The notes below the pieces were generated by a model. It saw only the letters and a list, made by a program, of their open reading frames with translations, was not told where the DNA came from and made no database searches. The position numbers and the translations under genes were made by a program. A DNA stretch of 64,000 nucleotides from Vibrio sp. AND4 (GTDB lineage: Bacteria; Pseudomonadota; Gammaproteobacteria; Enterobacterales; Vibrionaceae), in contig NZ_ABGR01000007.1 in NCBI RefSeq assembly GCF_000171815.1, forward strand, positions 114,151 to 178,150, given 5' to 3'. Below are positions 47,641 through 57,245 of the stretch, one piece after another; the first letter of the stretch is position 1, and every line of letters begins with the position of its first letter.

Positions 47641-49002
47641 TTAGCTTTCGGCTTTATGCAGTTTTTCCTGATAGCGAGCGATGAAGCCTGCACTCTGTTC
47701 TTCAAGAGTTTGAACCAAACGACGACCTTTACTGTGTACGATGGTGTACAGGAACAGTAGAGGGATAGCGACAACCAGACCAAGCATGGTAGTTACAAGC
47801 GCTTCTGAAATACCGCCAGCCATTAGCTTAGGATCGCCGGTACCAAATAGAGTGATGGCTTGGAACGTTCCTATCATACCCATCACTGTACCCAGTAGAC
47901 CTAGTAGTGGCGCAACAGAGGCGAACAGTTTTATTGAGCCGATAAAGCGCTCGATGCTCGGTGCGTTACGTAGGATGATTTCGTCCAGTTTTGCTTCAAG
48001 GTCTTCAAGGTTGTCACCTTTGTGCTCTTGGTAAGCTTGGATAACTTCACCTAACGGGTTGCCAGGAATAACCGTGTCCGATTGCGCTTGCTTACGCATC
48101 TTGCCACCGATAACCAGTAAGCGTAGGTAACAAGCCAGAGCGATAAGTGCGCCAACGGCACCCATAGCAAGGATGACGTAACCAACAATACCACCTTGGT
48201 CAATGCGCTCCTGAACGGTTGGGCTTTGTACCAATAGAGACAGAATGACACCGCGAGATGGGTCAATAAACAGTGGTTCATATGTGCCCTCAGCGGCTTC
48301 AAAACCGCCAACTAAACGAGTGATGTTTTTGCTTGGTTGACGAGATAGCTCCTCGAACTTACCAGTTTGAGGGACGTAGGTGACGTATTTGCTATCTGCG
48401 ATTGCATTGAACTCACCGACGAGAGTGACGTCACGTACTGCTTCTTTACCTTCACCGTATACAACGGTTGCTGGTGCGGTAGTGGTATCACCTGATGCAA
48501 CCACCTGTTGTAGGATCGTGTGCCAAAATGCTTCAAGCTCTTGCGTGGATGGCAGCTCTTTGCTCTCTGCTAGTTTAGAAAGCAGTGCGTCACGCTCGGG
48601 GAAAAGAACGGCGTTTTGCGAAGCTGCAAACAGGCCTTTAAATTCGCCTGCATATTGACGAACCACACCAAACATCTCACCTAAAGTACCTGAGCGAACA
48701 CGCAGTGTTTCCGTTAGGTCGGTCAGTTGTTTGTCGTTTTGATCAAACGTAGCCTTCAATTCATCACCAAGGGCTTGCTGTGCGGCCAATTCTGCACGCG
48801 CTTTTTCAAGAAGAGCTGCTTGTTGGTCACGGTTGTTTTTGAACTCAGCTTCACGAGCCTTGTTCTGTTTTGATTCGACGATACTCTCTGATTTTACGTT
48901 TTTCAGCAGTTCAGATAGGTTCTTTGGTGCTTCAGCCTGCGCACCAGAAATCATAAATAAGCTCGCTAGCAAGCCAGCGGCCAGAGTTTTGAATCCTTTC
49001 AT
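47641..49002 (-). CDS. ttpC: TtpC, large ExbB-like protein of the TonB system
   Basis: A 453-residue protein with a signal-like N-terminus (MKGFKTLAAGLLASLFMISGAQA) and a periplasmic coiled coil (about 30-110). A middle domain (about 120-260) and a C-terminal MotA/TolQ/ExbB domain (about 268-450; APLLGLLGTVMGMIGTFQAI) follow. This is the layout of TtpC, the fourth component of Vibrio TonB2 and TonB3 systems, which need it in addition to ExbB and ExbD. It starts three bases after the DUF3450 gene. Confidence 0.88.
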   Translation of the reverse strand: MKGFKTLAAGLLASLFMISGAQAEAPKNLSELLKNVKSESIVESKQNKAREAEFKNNRDQQAALLEKARAELAAQQALGDELKATFDQNDKQLTDLTETLRVRSGTLGEMFGVVRQYAGEFKGLFAASQNAVLFPERDALLSKLAESKELPSTQELEAFWHTILQQVVASGDTTTAPATVVYGEGKEAVRDVTLVGEFNAIADSKYVTYVPQTGKFEELSRQPSKNITRLVGGFEAAEGTYEPLFIDPSRGVILSLLVQSPTVQERIDQGGIVGYVILAMGAVGALIALACYLRLLVIGGKMRKQAQSDTVIPGNPLGEVIQAYQEHKGDNLEDLEAKLDEIILRNAPSIERFIGSIKLFASVAPLLGLLGTVMGMIGTFQAITLFGTGDPKLMAGGISEALVTTMLGLVVAIPLLFLYTIVHSKGRRLVQTLEEQSAGFIARYQEKLHKAES

Positions 49003-49005
49003 CTC

Positions 49006-49770
49006 TTATTCCTCCCCAGCAAATACAGGCAGTTTGATCAGCGCTGGTGGCGCTTGTTTCTTCGCGATGCGAAGGCCTTGCTGTACGGCGATACGGTAGT
49101 TTTCTGGTAATGATTCCCATTGATGGGTTTGCTGATTCCACATACCCGTCTCACCACCATCCGGCGATTGGAATAGAAGCGCGGTACGACCAATACGAAG
49201 GAAGTCGTAAGTCACGGTCTCACCGTTACGCTCTAGGCTAGCTTTGTAAGATTCGATTGAGCGAGAGAAGCCTTCTTCAATTTGATACGCTTCCATCACT
49301 TTACGGAATTTCTCTGATGTCGTTACGTCTGCACGATCCATTAAGTCACGCAATTCATTGACTCGCTTGGTGCGCTCTTCTTTTTGGAAGGGAAGATCAA
49401 GTACAACGAACTCATCAAGGGCGTCGATCATTTTGAGTGTTAGCGGTACAACCTCGGTCGCTGTTTGATCGATTTGAGCAATCTGACTGTTCAGTGAATC
49501 CAATTCGCCTTGTTGCGACTGAACCATACGATTGATTTGCTCGTTGTAGACTTTCATGCTGTCGATCTGTCGCAACAGGCCTTTGTATTCAGCCAGCATG
49601 CTTTCAGCACTTTCAGCATAGGTGTCGATTTTTTGTTGTGAAGCCTGAGAAGACTTCGTCGTTTTTGCTTGGTTAGCGACAACGGTACCTGAGTCCGCAG
49701 CAATAGCTGCACCACTCACCGATAAAATCGCGGCAGTAACTGCACTTACGCCAAATTCCTTTAACGTCAT
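49006..49770 (-). CDS. DUF3450 periplasmic coiled-coil protein
   Basis: A 254-residue protein with a signal peptide (MTLKEFGVSAVTAAILSVSGAAIA) and a long helix-rich coiled coil at about 45-150 (YAESAESMLAEYKGLLRQID). It precedes ttpC by three bases. It is a constant neighbour in the TtpC-type TonB clusters of vibrios. It probably pairs with the TtpC coiled coil in the periplasm; this is inference. Confidence 0.85.
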   Translation of the reverse strand: MTLKEFGVSAVTAAILSVSGAAIAADSGTVVANQAKTTKSSQASQQKIDTYAESAESMLAEYKGLLRQIDSMKVYNEQINRMVQSQQGELDSLNSQIAQIDQTATEVVPLTLKMIDALDEFVVLDLPFQKEERTKRVNELRDLMDRADVTTSEKFRKVMEAYQIEEGFSRSIESYKASLERNGETVTYDFLRIGRTALLFQSPDGGETGMWNQQTHQWESLPENYRIAVQQGLRIAKKQAPPALIKLPVFAGEE

Positions 49771-49809
49771 AGTAGCATCCTTGTCAGTGTATAAAGTCAG
49801 TCGAATAGG

Positions 49810-49833
49810 GCTGGCACAAAACTTTGTGCCAGC
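49810..49833 (-). repeat. Perfect hairpin between receptor and DUF3450 genes
   Basis: The 11-bp arms GCTGGCACAAA and TTTGTGCCAGC are separated by two bases. It lies 15 bases after the receptor stop and 40 bases before the DUF3450 start. No T-run follows on the coding strand, so it looks like an mRNA-processing or stability element within one operon. Confidence 0.75.
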
Positions 49834-49847
49834 AAAGAGTTAGTTAA

Positions 49848-52484
49848 TTAGTATTTAACATTTAGGTTTACGTAGAAGTAACGACCAGCGACATCATAAG
49901 TAGTGGTATCTGTATTACCTGAGATAGTGTCCATAATCAGAGGTGGTTCTTTATCAAATAGGTTATTGATACCGCCAGAAAGGGTAATGTCGTTGTCAAA
50001 CATGTAAGCTGCGCTGATATCATGGTAAACCACGGTTGGGACATTGAAGTTGTAGATTTCGCCATTACTACCAGGTAATTCGTATTCAACACCATCAATT
50101 AAGCGCGCGTTCCAATTAGTTTTCCAAGAATCTTTTGCCAAGCCTAAACTTAAGTTTGAGCGATATGCAGAGTAGTTGCCAATTTGGCTACTGATAAACT
50201 TGCCCTTGTACTCTTCGATAGAGCCATCGGACTGAGTCACGTCGTATTTAAAGGTGTATGTGTTTTCCCAATTGACAATCAACGTTGCAAAGTCGAAGTC
50301 GTTCAAGTAGCGAACATTAAAGTCGAGACCGTTAGTTTCTAGTTTCCCTAGGTTTGTCAAACGTGCATCAATAGAGCTGATGTTACCTTTTGAATCTCGA
50401 ACGATTTTGTCACAGTAAGTTCCATCAGTATTACATTGATTAAGCATCAATTGTGGATCAACGCTATCAATGAGATTTTCTAGTTCGATTTGCCAGTAAT
50501 CAACAGTAGCTGACATTCCTTCAACAAAGCTTGGTGCGAACACAAAGCCTAATGACGCAGTGTGACCTTCTTCTGGCTTTAATTCATCATTCGAACCATA
50601 GAACACTGGGAACTGTGTGCGTCCACTAGTATCTTGCCCTGTTGGATCGGTTAAAGTATCAAAACTCTCTACTGCACCTCCATAAAGCGCTGAAATAGAT
50701 GGGGCTCGGAATACATCGCTGTATGAACCTCGGAACATGATGTCTTCAACAGGTTGGTACAAGAAGCTGTAACCAAATGTAGACTCACCACCAAAAGAAG
50801 AATATTTATCGTGACGGGCTGAGACTTTCGCTTCTAAATAATCTGCCATTGCTACGTCAGATAAGATTGGTATCAGTAACTCTCCGTAGAATGAATCTAC
50901 CGTATAGGAACCAGAGGTTGCAGACTCTGCATTGCCACTTGCATTGCCTGACACTACAAGCGCGTCTGGTGTATTTTCACCTTCTTCACGGCGTGTTTGA
51001 TAACCAGCGGCAAATGCAACGGTTCCCATTTCGTGTTCGAAGACATCTCCGGATACGTTAAAGTCAATGGATTGTTGTTGATTATATCCTGTGTCTTGGC
51101 GTGTGAAAGTTGCATAATCAAGAGCTGCTTGACTTACTCCACCAAACAGATTCATCGGTACACAACCTTCGATCACTTGGCCTGCGCTGTCTAGACATTG
51201 ACCATCTTTAGATGCTCCGATTGCATTGTTGACACGGTCTTTCATGAAGACGTTATTTTCACTTTGAACCGACTTTGTTTTCCCCCAGTTGAAACTAGAA
51301 TCCCAAACCCAGCCATTCGAAAACTCCCCATCTAGTGCAAAGACAAAACGTGCTGTATCTGACTCAAAGTAGCGATTGCGCCCCTCTGTTTCTACCATCC
51401 GTCTGCGCCAGTCTACGATATCAGTACCAGTTGTGTTGTACTCGTTATCTTTAGAAATTGGATCATAGCCATTAAAGTAACCAAAAATAGGCTCAGGAGC
51501 TAAAAGGTAGTCTGATTGCGAGTTAGAGTAGAGAGCTTCAAAACTAGCAGTAACAGGGCCTAGGTAATCGTTTTCTGTTACGAGGTAATCACCTTGCGCA
51601 GCAAGGTACATTTTTTCAGCTGGGCGCTTCAGATAGTTATCTGGTGCGTAATTATATAGGTCGTCAGGTGCAACAAAGTCACGTAATGTATCACCATTTC
51701 CTGGCCCGTATGTTTTTCCATCATAGTAGCCCCAAGGTGTAGCGCTACTACCTCCAACGTAACTTCCTCCACTTCCATCGTGCATTATGTCTGTATTAGA
51801 GAAGCCTCTGCTACCAGCACTAATCTCTTTCTCTGTAGTGTAACCTGCTGAAAACGTGATGTTGCCTCGGTCACTTGAAGAGCCTGCTAATAAACTAATA
51901 TCTGTAACTTCACCATCGCTTTTTGAGGTTCTACCTGATTTTACATTTACTTCAAAGCCTTCGTAATTTTGCTTCGTGATAATGTTTACCACGCCAGCAA
52001 TAGCATCAGAGCCGTATACTGAGGAAGCTCCATTCTTTAATACCTCAATGCGTTCAACCATTGCAGTAGGAATCATGTTCAAATCGACTGAAGCATCTGC
52101 ACCAGTGCCACCATTCACCATGCGTCTACCGTTAACAAGAACTAGTGTACGCTCTGGTGATAAACCCCGTAAGTTAACGGTCGCTGCACCGTTACTACCA
52201 TTGTTCACTGATGTACTTTGAACCGTACCACCAACACCTGGTAGTTGGTTTAGGACATCGCCGATAGATACTAGACCGGTATTTTCAATATACTCTGAGC
52301 TTAATACTTGAACTGGTTCTGACCCTTCCATGTCCACGCGAGAAATGCGCGAACCAGTAACTTTCATTTTTTGTAGTTTTTCAACTTGTTGCTCTTCTGC
52401 CTGTGTTGCTAGTGGGATCACTGCTGTCGCCGTTCCCAGTGCAAGGCTGATCGCAACAGATAAAGCGGTTGTGTTTTTATACAT
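49848..52484 (-). CDS. TonB-dependent outer-membrane receptor
   Basis: A large outer-membrane transporter. ATG 52484 with GGAG eight bases upstream gives 878 residues with a signal peptide (about 1-30). A TonB box-like region (about 30-45) is followed by the plug (about 50-160; SIGDVLNQLPGVGGT) and a beta-barrel ending in a typical C-terminal aromatic strand (YFYVNLNVKY). It heads the same-strand TonB cluster. No Fur box was found upstream, so iron-siderophore import is not indicated. Substrate is unknown. Confidence 0.9.
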   Translation of the reverse strand: MYKNTTALSVAISLALGTATAVIPLATQAEEQQVEKLQKMKVTGSRISRVDMEGSEPVQVLSSEYIENTGLVSIGDVLNQLPGVGGTVQSTSVNNGSNGAATVNLRGLSPERTLVLVNGRRMVNGGTGADASVDLNMIPTAMVERIEVLKNGASSVYGSDAIAGVVNIITKQNYEGFEVNVKSGRTSKSDGEVTDISLLAGSSSDRGNITFSAGYTTEKEISAGSRGFSNTDIMHDGSGGSYVGGSSATPWGYYDGKTYGPGNGDTLRDFVAPDDLYNYAPDNYLKRPAEKMYLAAQGDYLVTENDYLGPVTASFEALYSNSQSDYLLAPEPIFGYFNGYDPISKDNEYNTTGTDIVDWRRRMVETEGRNRYFESDTARFVFALDGEFSNGWVWDSSFNWGKTKSVQSENNVFMKDRVNNAIGASKDGQCLDSAGQVIEGCVPMNLFGGVSQAALDYATFTRQDTGYNQQQSIDFNVSGDVFEHEMGTVAFAAGYQTRREEGENTPDALVVSGNASGNAESATSGSYTVDSFYGELLIPILSDVAMADYLEAKVSARHDKYSSFGGESTFGYSFLYQPVEDIMFRGSYSDVFRAPSISALYGGAVESFDTLTDPTGQDTSGRTQFPVFYGSNDELKPEEGHTASLGFVFAPSFVEGMSATVDYWQIELENLIDSVDPQLMLNQCNTDGTYCDKIVRDSKGNISSIDARLTNLGKLETNGLDFNVRYLNDFDFATLIVNWENTYTFKYDVTQSDGSIEEYKGKFISSQIGNYSAYRSNLSLGLAKDSWKTNWNARLIDGVEYELPGSNGEIYNFNVPTVVYHDISAAYMFDNDITLSGGINNLFDKEPPLIMDTISGNTDTTTYDVAGRYFYVNLNVKY

Positions 52485-52537
52485 CCTTGTTGCTCCATTT
52501 ATTATTATTTCCCTTGTGGTCACATAGCGACCTATTG

Positions 52538-52597
52538 TGACGTTAATATTTCGTCAACGTCCGGATATGTATAACCGAGATGAAAAAAAGAAGTCAA
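52538..52597 (-). promoter_or_regulatory. Receptor-operon promoter and operator-like dyad
   Basis: The reverse strand has TTGACT (52592-52597) followed after 17-18 bases by TTATAC / TATACA (52568-52574). Just downstream lies a dyad TGACG / CGTCA separated by nine A/T bases (52538-52556), at about +6 to +24, a repressor-like position. No Fur or clear CRP consensus is seen. The regulator is unknown. Confidence 0.5.
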
Positions 52598-53301
52598 ACC
52601 AGTAGTAAACAGAGATAAATAAATGTAAAAAAGATGTAAGAATTCAAATTTAGCATAAATAACAGCATAATTTGCCAATGATAACGTCCAGAACGAGATC
52701 TAATTTTGAAAAAACGCCACATTTTGTGTTTCTTATAAAGTCTAATAACTTATATGGTTTACGGTTTTTAAGTGGGTGGTTGGTGCTGAAATTTTATTGA
52801 TATGTAGATAATTATGCTGCTGCTCGATCTTAGTTGGCTGTGTAGTGCATTGGGTCGGTTTTCTTGGTGGGTATCAGAATATGAGACCCAGCGTTGTAAA
52901 AGGGTTCACTCGTATTTTAGGTGTAAATCCAAGTCAGATAATTGTGTCTATTTATTCCACATATATGCATTTCTATACAGACTTTTGGTTTAGGTATGGC
53001 TAGATTGATATTCTGTGTGAATTGAATTCGTGGTTTTTTATAATTATTTACAAAAATATTTCTACTTTTCGAGACCGAAAGAAGTTTGTCATGTTTTGAA
53101 TTCAAACACTTGAAGCTTATCCAGATTCAAGATAAATATGACGCTGAAATTATTGCAGTAGTGGAAAAAACTGGCTTTTGAAATTCAAGGAGAGTGTTTC
53201 AACGGTTTTAGTTACTACAGGATAAAAAGCACCATTTTAGGTCGGGTTTATCCTTTCCAACCTCGCCTAATAATGGACAGTAGACAAGGAGCAAGTTGTA
53301 T
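52598..53301. other. Long AT-rich divergent intergenic region
   Basis: No supported gene lies in this ~700-base gap between the receptor operon and the ABC-transporter operon. Short reverse readings at 52917-53105 and 53208-53510 lack ribosome sites, and the second overlaps the transporter gene. The stretch should hold the ABC-operon promoter. Its length and A/T runs would suit Lrp- or H-NS-type binding. Confidence 0.5.
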
Positions 53302-54327
53302 ATGCTGTCGTACTTTTTACGCCGCTTGGCGCTGGTGGTTCCAACGTTTCTTGGCATTACCATTCTCATCTTCGCGATCACTCGATTTGTTCCTGGTGGG
53401 CCTGTAGAGCGCATGTTGTCACAAATGCAAGCACAAGGTGATGGTGCAGCCTCTATTACTGCTGCTGGTGGTAACACTGCGCTCTCTGATGAACAAATCG
53501 CAGAACTCAACGCGTTCTACGGCTTAGATAAACCAGTCACAGAAGCCTATATTGAGTGGTTAAGTCGCTTGGTTACACTCGACTTGGGTGAATCCACCCG
53601 ATACTACGAGCCTGTATCAGACATGATTGCTGAGCGTTTGCCTGTGTCTTTGTTCTATGGCGGCATGACCTTCTTTATTAGTTACTTTATCTCAATTCCT
53701 CTTGGCTACTATAAAGCGTTGAAGCACGGCTCGGTGTTTGACTCCACTTCTTCTGTTCTTATCTTCGTTGGCTATGCTTTACCTGGCTACGTGGTTGGTG
53801 TTTTGCTGATTACCTTGTTCAGTTATCACCTAGAATGGTTCCCAATGGGGGGCTTTGTCGGGGATGACTTTGATGACTATGAAACCTTTTTTGAACGCGC
53901 TCAAGACATCATGTGGCATGCGGTACTGCCTCTTATCTGTTACTTGATAGGTGACTTTGCAACGTTAACGATGACGATGAAAAACAATCTGATGGAAAAC
54001 TTATCCTCAGATTACATTCGTACTGCGATTGCGAAAGGCTTACCGTTTAAGAAGGCGGTTCGTAAACACGCGTTGCGCAATAGTTTGATACCAATCGCTT
54101 CTCACTTTGGTAATTCGCTGCTGTTCTTTATGACAGGGGCATTTCTTATCGAGGTGATTTTCAATATCGATGGTATTGGTTTGTTGGGCTATGAATCCAT
54201 TATGGAACGTGACTACCCTGTCGTCATGGGCATTGTGGCTATCAATGCGGTATTACTGCTTATCGGCAATATCGTTTCCGATATCTGTGTTGCTTTAGTC
54301 GATCCACGTGTGAAGTTTGGAGCGTAA
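53302..54327 (+). CDS. Peptide ABC transporter permease, YejB-like
   Basis: An inner-membrane permease of the Opp/Dpp/Yej group with 341 residues. It has an N-terminal membrane segment (FLRRLALVVPTFLGITILIF), five further segments, and the EAA-type cytoplasmic loop DYIRTAIAKGLPFKKAVRKH. ATG 53302 was chosen over an in-frame TTG two codons upstream; AAGGAG lies ten bases before the ATG. It is followed by a YejE-like permease with one base between. It is first of five genes. Confidence 0.88.
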   Translation: MLSYFLRRLALVVPTFLGITILIFAITRFVPGGPVERMLSQMQAQGDGAASITAAGGNTALSDEQIAELNAFYGLDKPVTEAYIEWLSRLVTLDLGESTRYYEPVSDMIAERLPVSLFYGGMTFFISYFISIPLGYYKALKHGSVFDSTSSVLIFVGYALPGYVVGVLLITLFSYHLEWFPMGGFVGDDFDDYETFFERAQDIMWHAVLPLICYLIGDFATLTMTMKNNLMENLSSDYIRTAIAKGLPFKKAVRKHALRNSLIPIASHFGNSLLFFMTGAFLIEVIFNIDGIGLLGYESIMERDYPVVMGIVAINAVLLLIGNIVSDICVALVDPRVKFGA

Positions 54328-54328
54328 T

Positions 54329-55372
54329 ATGATTAAAGTCAGCCCATTAACTCAAAAGAAAATCCGTCACTTTAAAGAAATCAAACGTGGCTACTGGTCG
54401 TTTTTGATCTTATCCACCATGTTGATCCTTTCTCTGTTTGCTGAGCTGTTGATCAACAGTAAGGCTTTGGTCGTTAAATACGACGGCAGCTATTACTTCC
54501 CGGTCGTCAGTGATGTACGTTTAGGTAGTGAGTTTGGCCAAGCGTCTTCGAGTGAAGCTGATTACCGAGAGTTGCAGAAAGTATTTGAAGCACAAGGCGG
54601 CGATAACTTTGTTCTTCTGCCGATTGTTCCTTGGAACCCTTATGAGCAAGACTTTAGTGGTGATTTTCCACCAACAGCTCCAAACGCTGAGCATAAACAT
54701 TATCTCGGCACGGATGTCATCGGTCGTGATATTTTGGCTCGATTGGTGTACGGCTTTCGCACTGCGATGGGGTTTGCGCTATTAACCATGGCGATCTCGT
54801 ACGCAATTGGTACTGCCGTTGGCTGTGCGATGGGTTTCTGGGGTGGTAAGTTCGACCTGTTTGTTCAACGTCTAATCGAAGTTTGGTCTATGGTGCCGTT
54901 TTTGTACGTCATCATGATCTTGGTATCCATAGTGCAGCCTACCTTCACCTTGTTTGTTGCTATTAACGTTCTGTTTGGTTGGATGGGGATGACTTGGTAC
55001 ATGCGTACCATGACCTATAAAGAATCGGCTCGAGAATATGTGATGGCGGCGCGTGCGCTAGGTGCCTCAACAGGTCGTATTCTGTTCAACCATATCCTAC
55101 CGAACACCATGGTGATGATCGTAACACTTGCGCCATTTACTATTGCCGCCAACATCACGGCACTGACCGCGCTAGATTACCTAGGCCTAGGTCTGATGCC
55201 GCCAACACCAAGTTGGGGTGAACTGCTGCAGCAAGGTAAGTCAAACCTAGACTCGCCATGGATTGTTTCTTCAGTCGTGACTTCTATTGTGTTGGTGTTG
55301 GTGATGGTGACCTTCATTGGTGAAGCGATTCGAGCTGCTTTCGACCCGAAAAAATTCACACGCTATGTTTGA
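54329..55372 (+). CDS. Peptide ABC transporter permease, YejE-like
   Basis: A second permease of 347 residues. It has an N-terminal segment (about 24-42), a long periplasmic insertion (about 45-130) that is a mark of YejE-type proteins, then five membrane segments with the EAA loop EYVMAARALGASTGRILFNH. GGAG lies six bases before ATG 54329. Its gene touches the preceding one, so the two form the channel dimer. Confidence 0.88.
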   Translation: MIKVSPLTQKKIRHFKEIKRGYWSFLILSTMLILSLFAELLINSKALVVKYDGSYYFPVVSDVRLGSEFGQASSSEADYRELQKVFEAQGGDNFVLLPIVPWNPYEQDFSGDFPPTAPNAEHKHYLGTDVIGRDILARLVYGFRTAMGFALLTMAISYAIGTAVGCAMGFWGGKFDLFVQRLIEVWSMVPFLYVIMILVSIVQPTFTLFVAINVLFGWMGMTWYMRTMTYKESAREYVMAARALGASTGRILFNHILPNTMVMIVTLAPFTIAANITALTALDYLGLGLMPPTPSWGELLQQGKSNLDSPWIVSSVVTSIVLVLVMVTFIGEAIRAAFDPKKFTRYV

Positions 55373-55409
55373 TCAAGCGTTGTGAGCAAAACATAAAAAG
55401 GGAAGTTTT

Positions 55410-57236
55410 ATGAAAAAATTATTTTTAGCGACCACGCTGAGTACCCTAAGTTTTGGTGCGATGTCAGCAACGCTACCGACTGACTTAAACTGGCAAACAA
55501 ACTGGGATGAGCCGCAATATGGCTCGCCTGAAGCAAAGCGCGGTGGGACTTACCGTACTTACATGTCGAGCTTTCCTCAGACTCTTCGTAGCGTCGGCCC
55601 GGATGCAAACGCTGGGTTGCGCCGCTACATCTTGGACGATACTCCGGGATTGGTGGTCCGCCACCCAGACACCCTCGAATTTATCCCTGAGCTGGCCAAT
55701 GAGTGGGCACTGGCAGGTGACAACAAAACGGTTTATTTCAAACTGAACCCAGCAGCGAAATGGTCTGATGGTAAACCCGTCACGGCAGACGATTTTGTTT
55801 TCATGCTTAAGTTCTACCGTTCCAAAGACATTCTTGAGCCTTGGTATAACGATTATTACAACAAAACTGTCGCCGAGGTAATTAAGTTTGATGATCACAC
55901 GTTCGCAGTGAAGGCCGCAAAACAACTCAACCCTGAAGAGCTGTTGTTAAGAATGGGGGCACTGCGTCCTCGCCCTGCTCATTTTTATGCGAACCCAAAG
56001 AAAGATGAGAATGGTGATGGTATTCACGACAACTTTGTTCGCTATTACAACTTCAAGAGCGAGCCTACGACCAGTGCTTACTACCTAGACGATATCAAAA
56101 AAGGCAAAAGTGTTACCTTTAAGCACGTCGGTGAGGGCTGGTGGGGTTACACCAATAAGTACTACGAGAACCGCTATAACGTCGACAAGATTCGCATCAC
56201 GGTTATTCGTGATAACGACATCGCCAAGAAGCACTTTGAGAAGGGCAGTTTAGATGCGTTTGCCCTTGTGCTACCAAGTTTATGGCATGACAAGTCCAAT
56301 ACCGCACCTTATCAAAAAGGCTACATTGAGAAGTTTTGGGGGTACAACCAACCCCCTGTCGGTGCAGGTGGCGTGTGGATGAACACCGCAATGCCATTAT
56401 TGGATGACTTAAACATCCGCAAGGGGATCACTTACGCGATCGATTTTGATGGCATGATCGAAAACATCATGCGTGGTGACTACAGCCGCAAACCCAACCC
56501 AACAGGCTATGGTCACGGTAAATACACATTACCAGATGCGAAAGCACCAAAGTTTGACCCAGAAAAAGCGGCACAAGCATTTGCTGCCGCGGGCTTTGAT
56601 AAAATTGGTTCGGACGGTATCCGTGTCAATGACAAAGGCCAGCGCTTAAGCTTCGAGCTGACCTACTCGACACCAGTGCACACTCCTCGTATCGCATTTC
56701 TACGTGAACAAGCCAAGTTGGCTGGTTTAGACATTGAACTTAAGCTGATCGATGGCTCGTCGATGTTCAAATATGCGCTCGAGAAAAAACATCAACTTGC
56801 TTTCTTTGATATGGGCACGTCGGAAATCCCAACTTATTGGGAGTACTTCCATTCCGTGAATGCCAATAAACCGCAAACCAACTCATTCACCAATTACAGC
56901 ACGCCAGAGTTGGATGAAAAGATCATTACTTACCGTTTTACTATGGACATGGATAAGAAAATCCAATTGGGCCATGAAATCCAACGTGACATCATTGATG
57001 CGCACGTGATTGTTCCCGGTTACATGGTGCCATACGTACGTTACGGTCACTGGCGTTGGTTGAAACTGCCAGAGAAGCCAATGAACCGAATGACAGAAGC
57101 GTTGTTCAGTGGTGGCATTATTGGTGATGGTACGTACTGGATTGATAAGGACGCTAAGAAACAAACCCAAAAGGCGATGAAGTCGGGTAAAACCTTTGAA
57201 CCGGTTGTTGTCGTTGATGACACGTATAAGCTGTAA
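55410..57236 (+). CDS. Peptide-binding periplasmic protein, YejA-like (SBP family 5)
   Basis: A solute-binding protein of 608 residues, close to YejA. The signal peptide is MKKLFLATTLSTLSFGAMSA with no lipobox, so it is soluble in the periplasm. Family-5 features are visible, e.g. WSDGKPVTADDFVF at about 113-126. YejA-type proteins bind peptides such as microcin C in enterobacteria; here the ligand is unknown. It sits in the middle of the operon, between permeases and ATPases. Confidence 0.88.
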   Translation: MKKLFLATTLSTLSFGAMSATLPTDLNWQTNWDEPQYGSPEAKRGGTYRTYMSSFPQTLRSVGPDANAGLRRYILDDTPGLVVRHPDTLEFIPELANEWALAGDNKTVYFKLNPAAKWSDGKPVTADDFVFMLKFYRSKDILEPWYNDYYNKTVAEVIKFDDHTFAVKAAKQLNPEELLLRMGALRPRPAHFYANPKKDENGDGIHDNFVRYYNFKSEPTTSAYYLDDIKKGKSVTFKHVGEGWWGYTNKYYENRYNVDKIRITVIRDNDIAKKHFEKGSLDAFALVLPSLWHDKSNTAPYQKGYIEKFWGYNQPPVGAGGVWMNTAMPLLDDLNIRKGITYAIDFDGMIENIMRGDYSRKPNPTGYGHGKYTLPDAKAPKFDPEKAAQAFAAAGFDKIGSDGIRVNDKGQRLSFELTYSTPVHTPRIAFLREQAKLAGLDIELKLIDGSSMFKYALEKKHQLAFFDMGTSEIPTYWEYFHSVNANKPQTNSFTNYSTPELDEKIITYRFTMDMDKKIQLGHEIQRDIIDAHVIVPGYMVPYVRYGHWRWLKLPEKPMNRMTEALFSGGIIGDGTYWIDKDAKKQTQKAMKSGKTFEPVVVVDDTYKL

Positions 57237-57245
57237 GGATGTGTT

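Noticed and set aside
52917..53105. 62-codon reverse ORF in the receptor/ABC intergenic region
   Set aside because: AT-rich, lacking a ribosome site and any recognisable motif; likely chance.
52600..53300. Fur box or CRP site upstream of the receptor or ABC operon
   Set aside because: No GATAAT-type array and no TGTGA-N6-TCACA was found on reading; partial half-sites such as TGTGA at 53016-53020 lack a partner.
53208..53510. 100-codon reverse ORF overlapping the YejB-like gene
   Set aside because: It lies mostly antisense to a clear permease gene and has no start signal.
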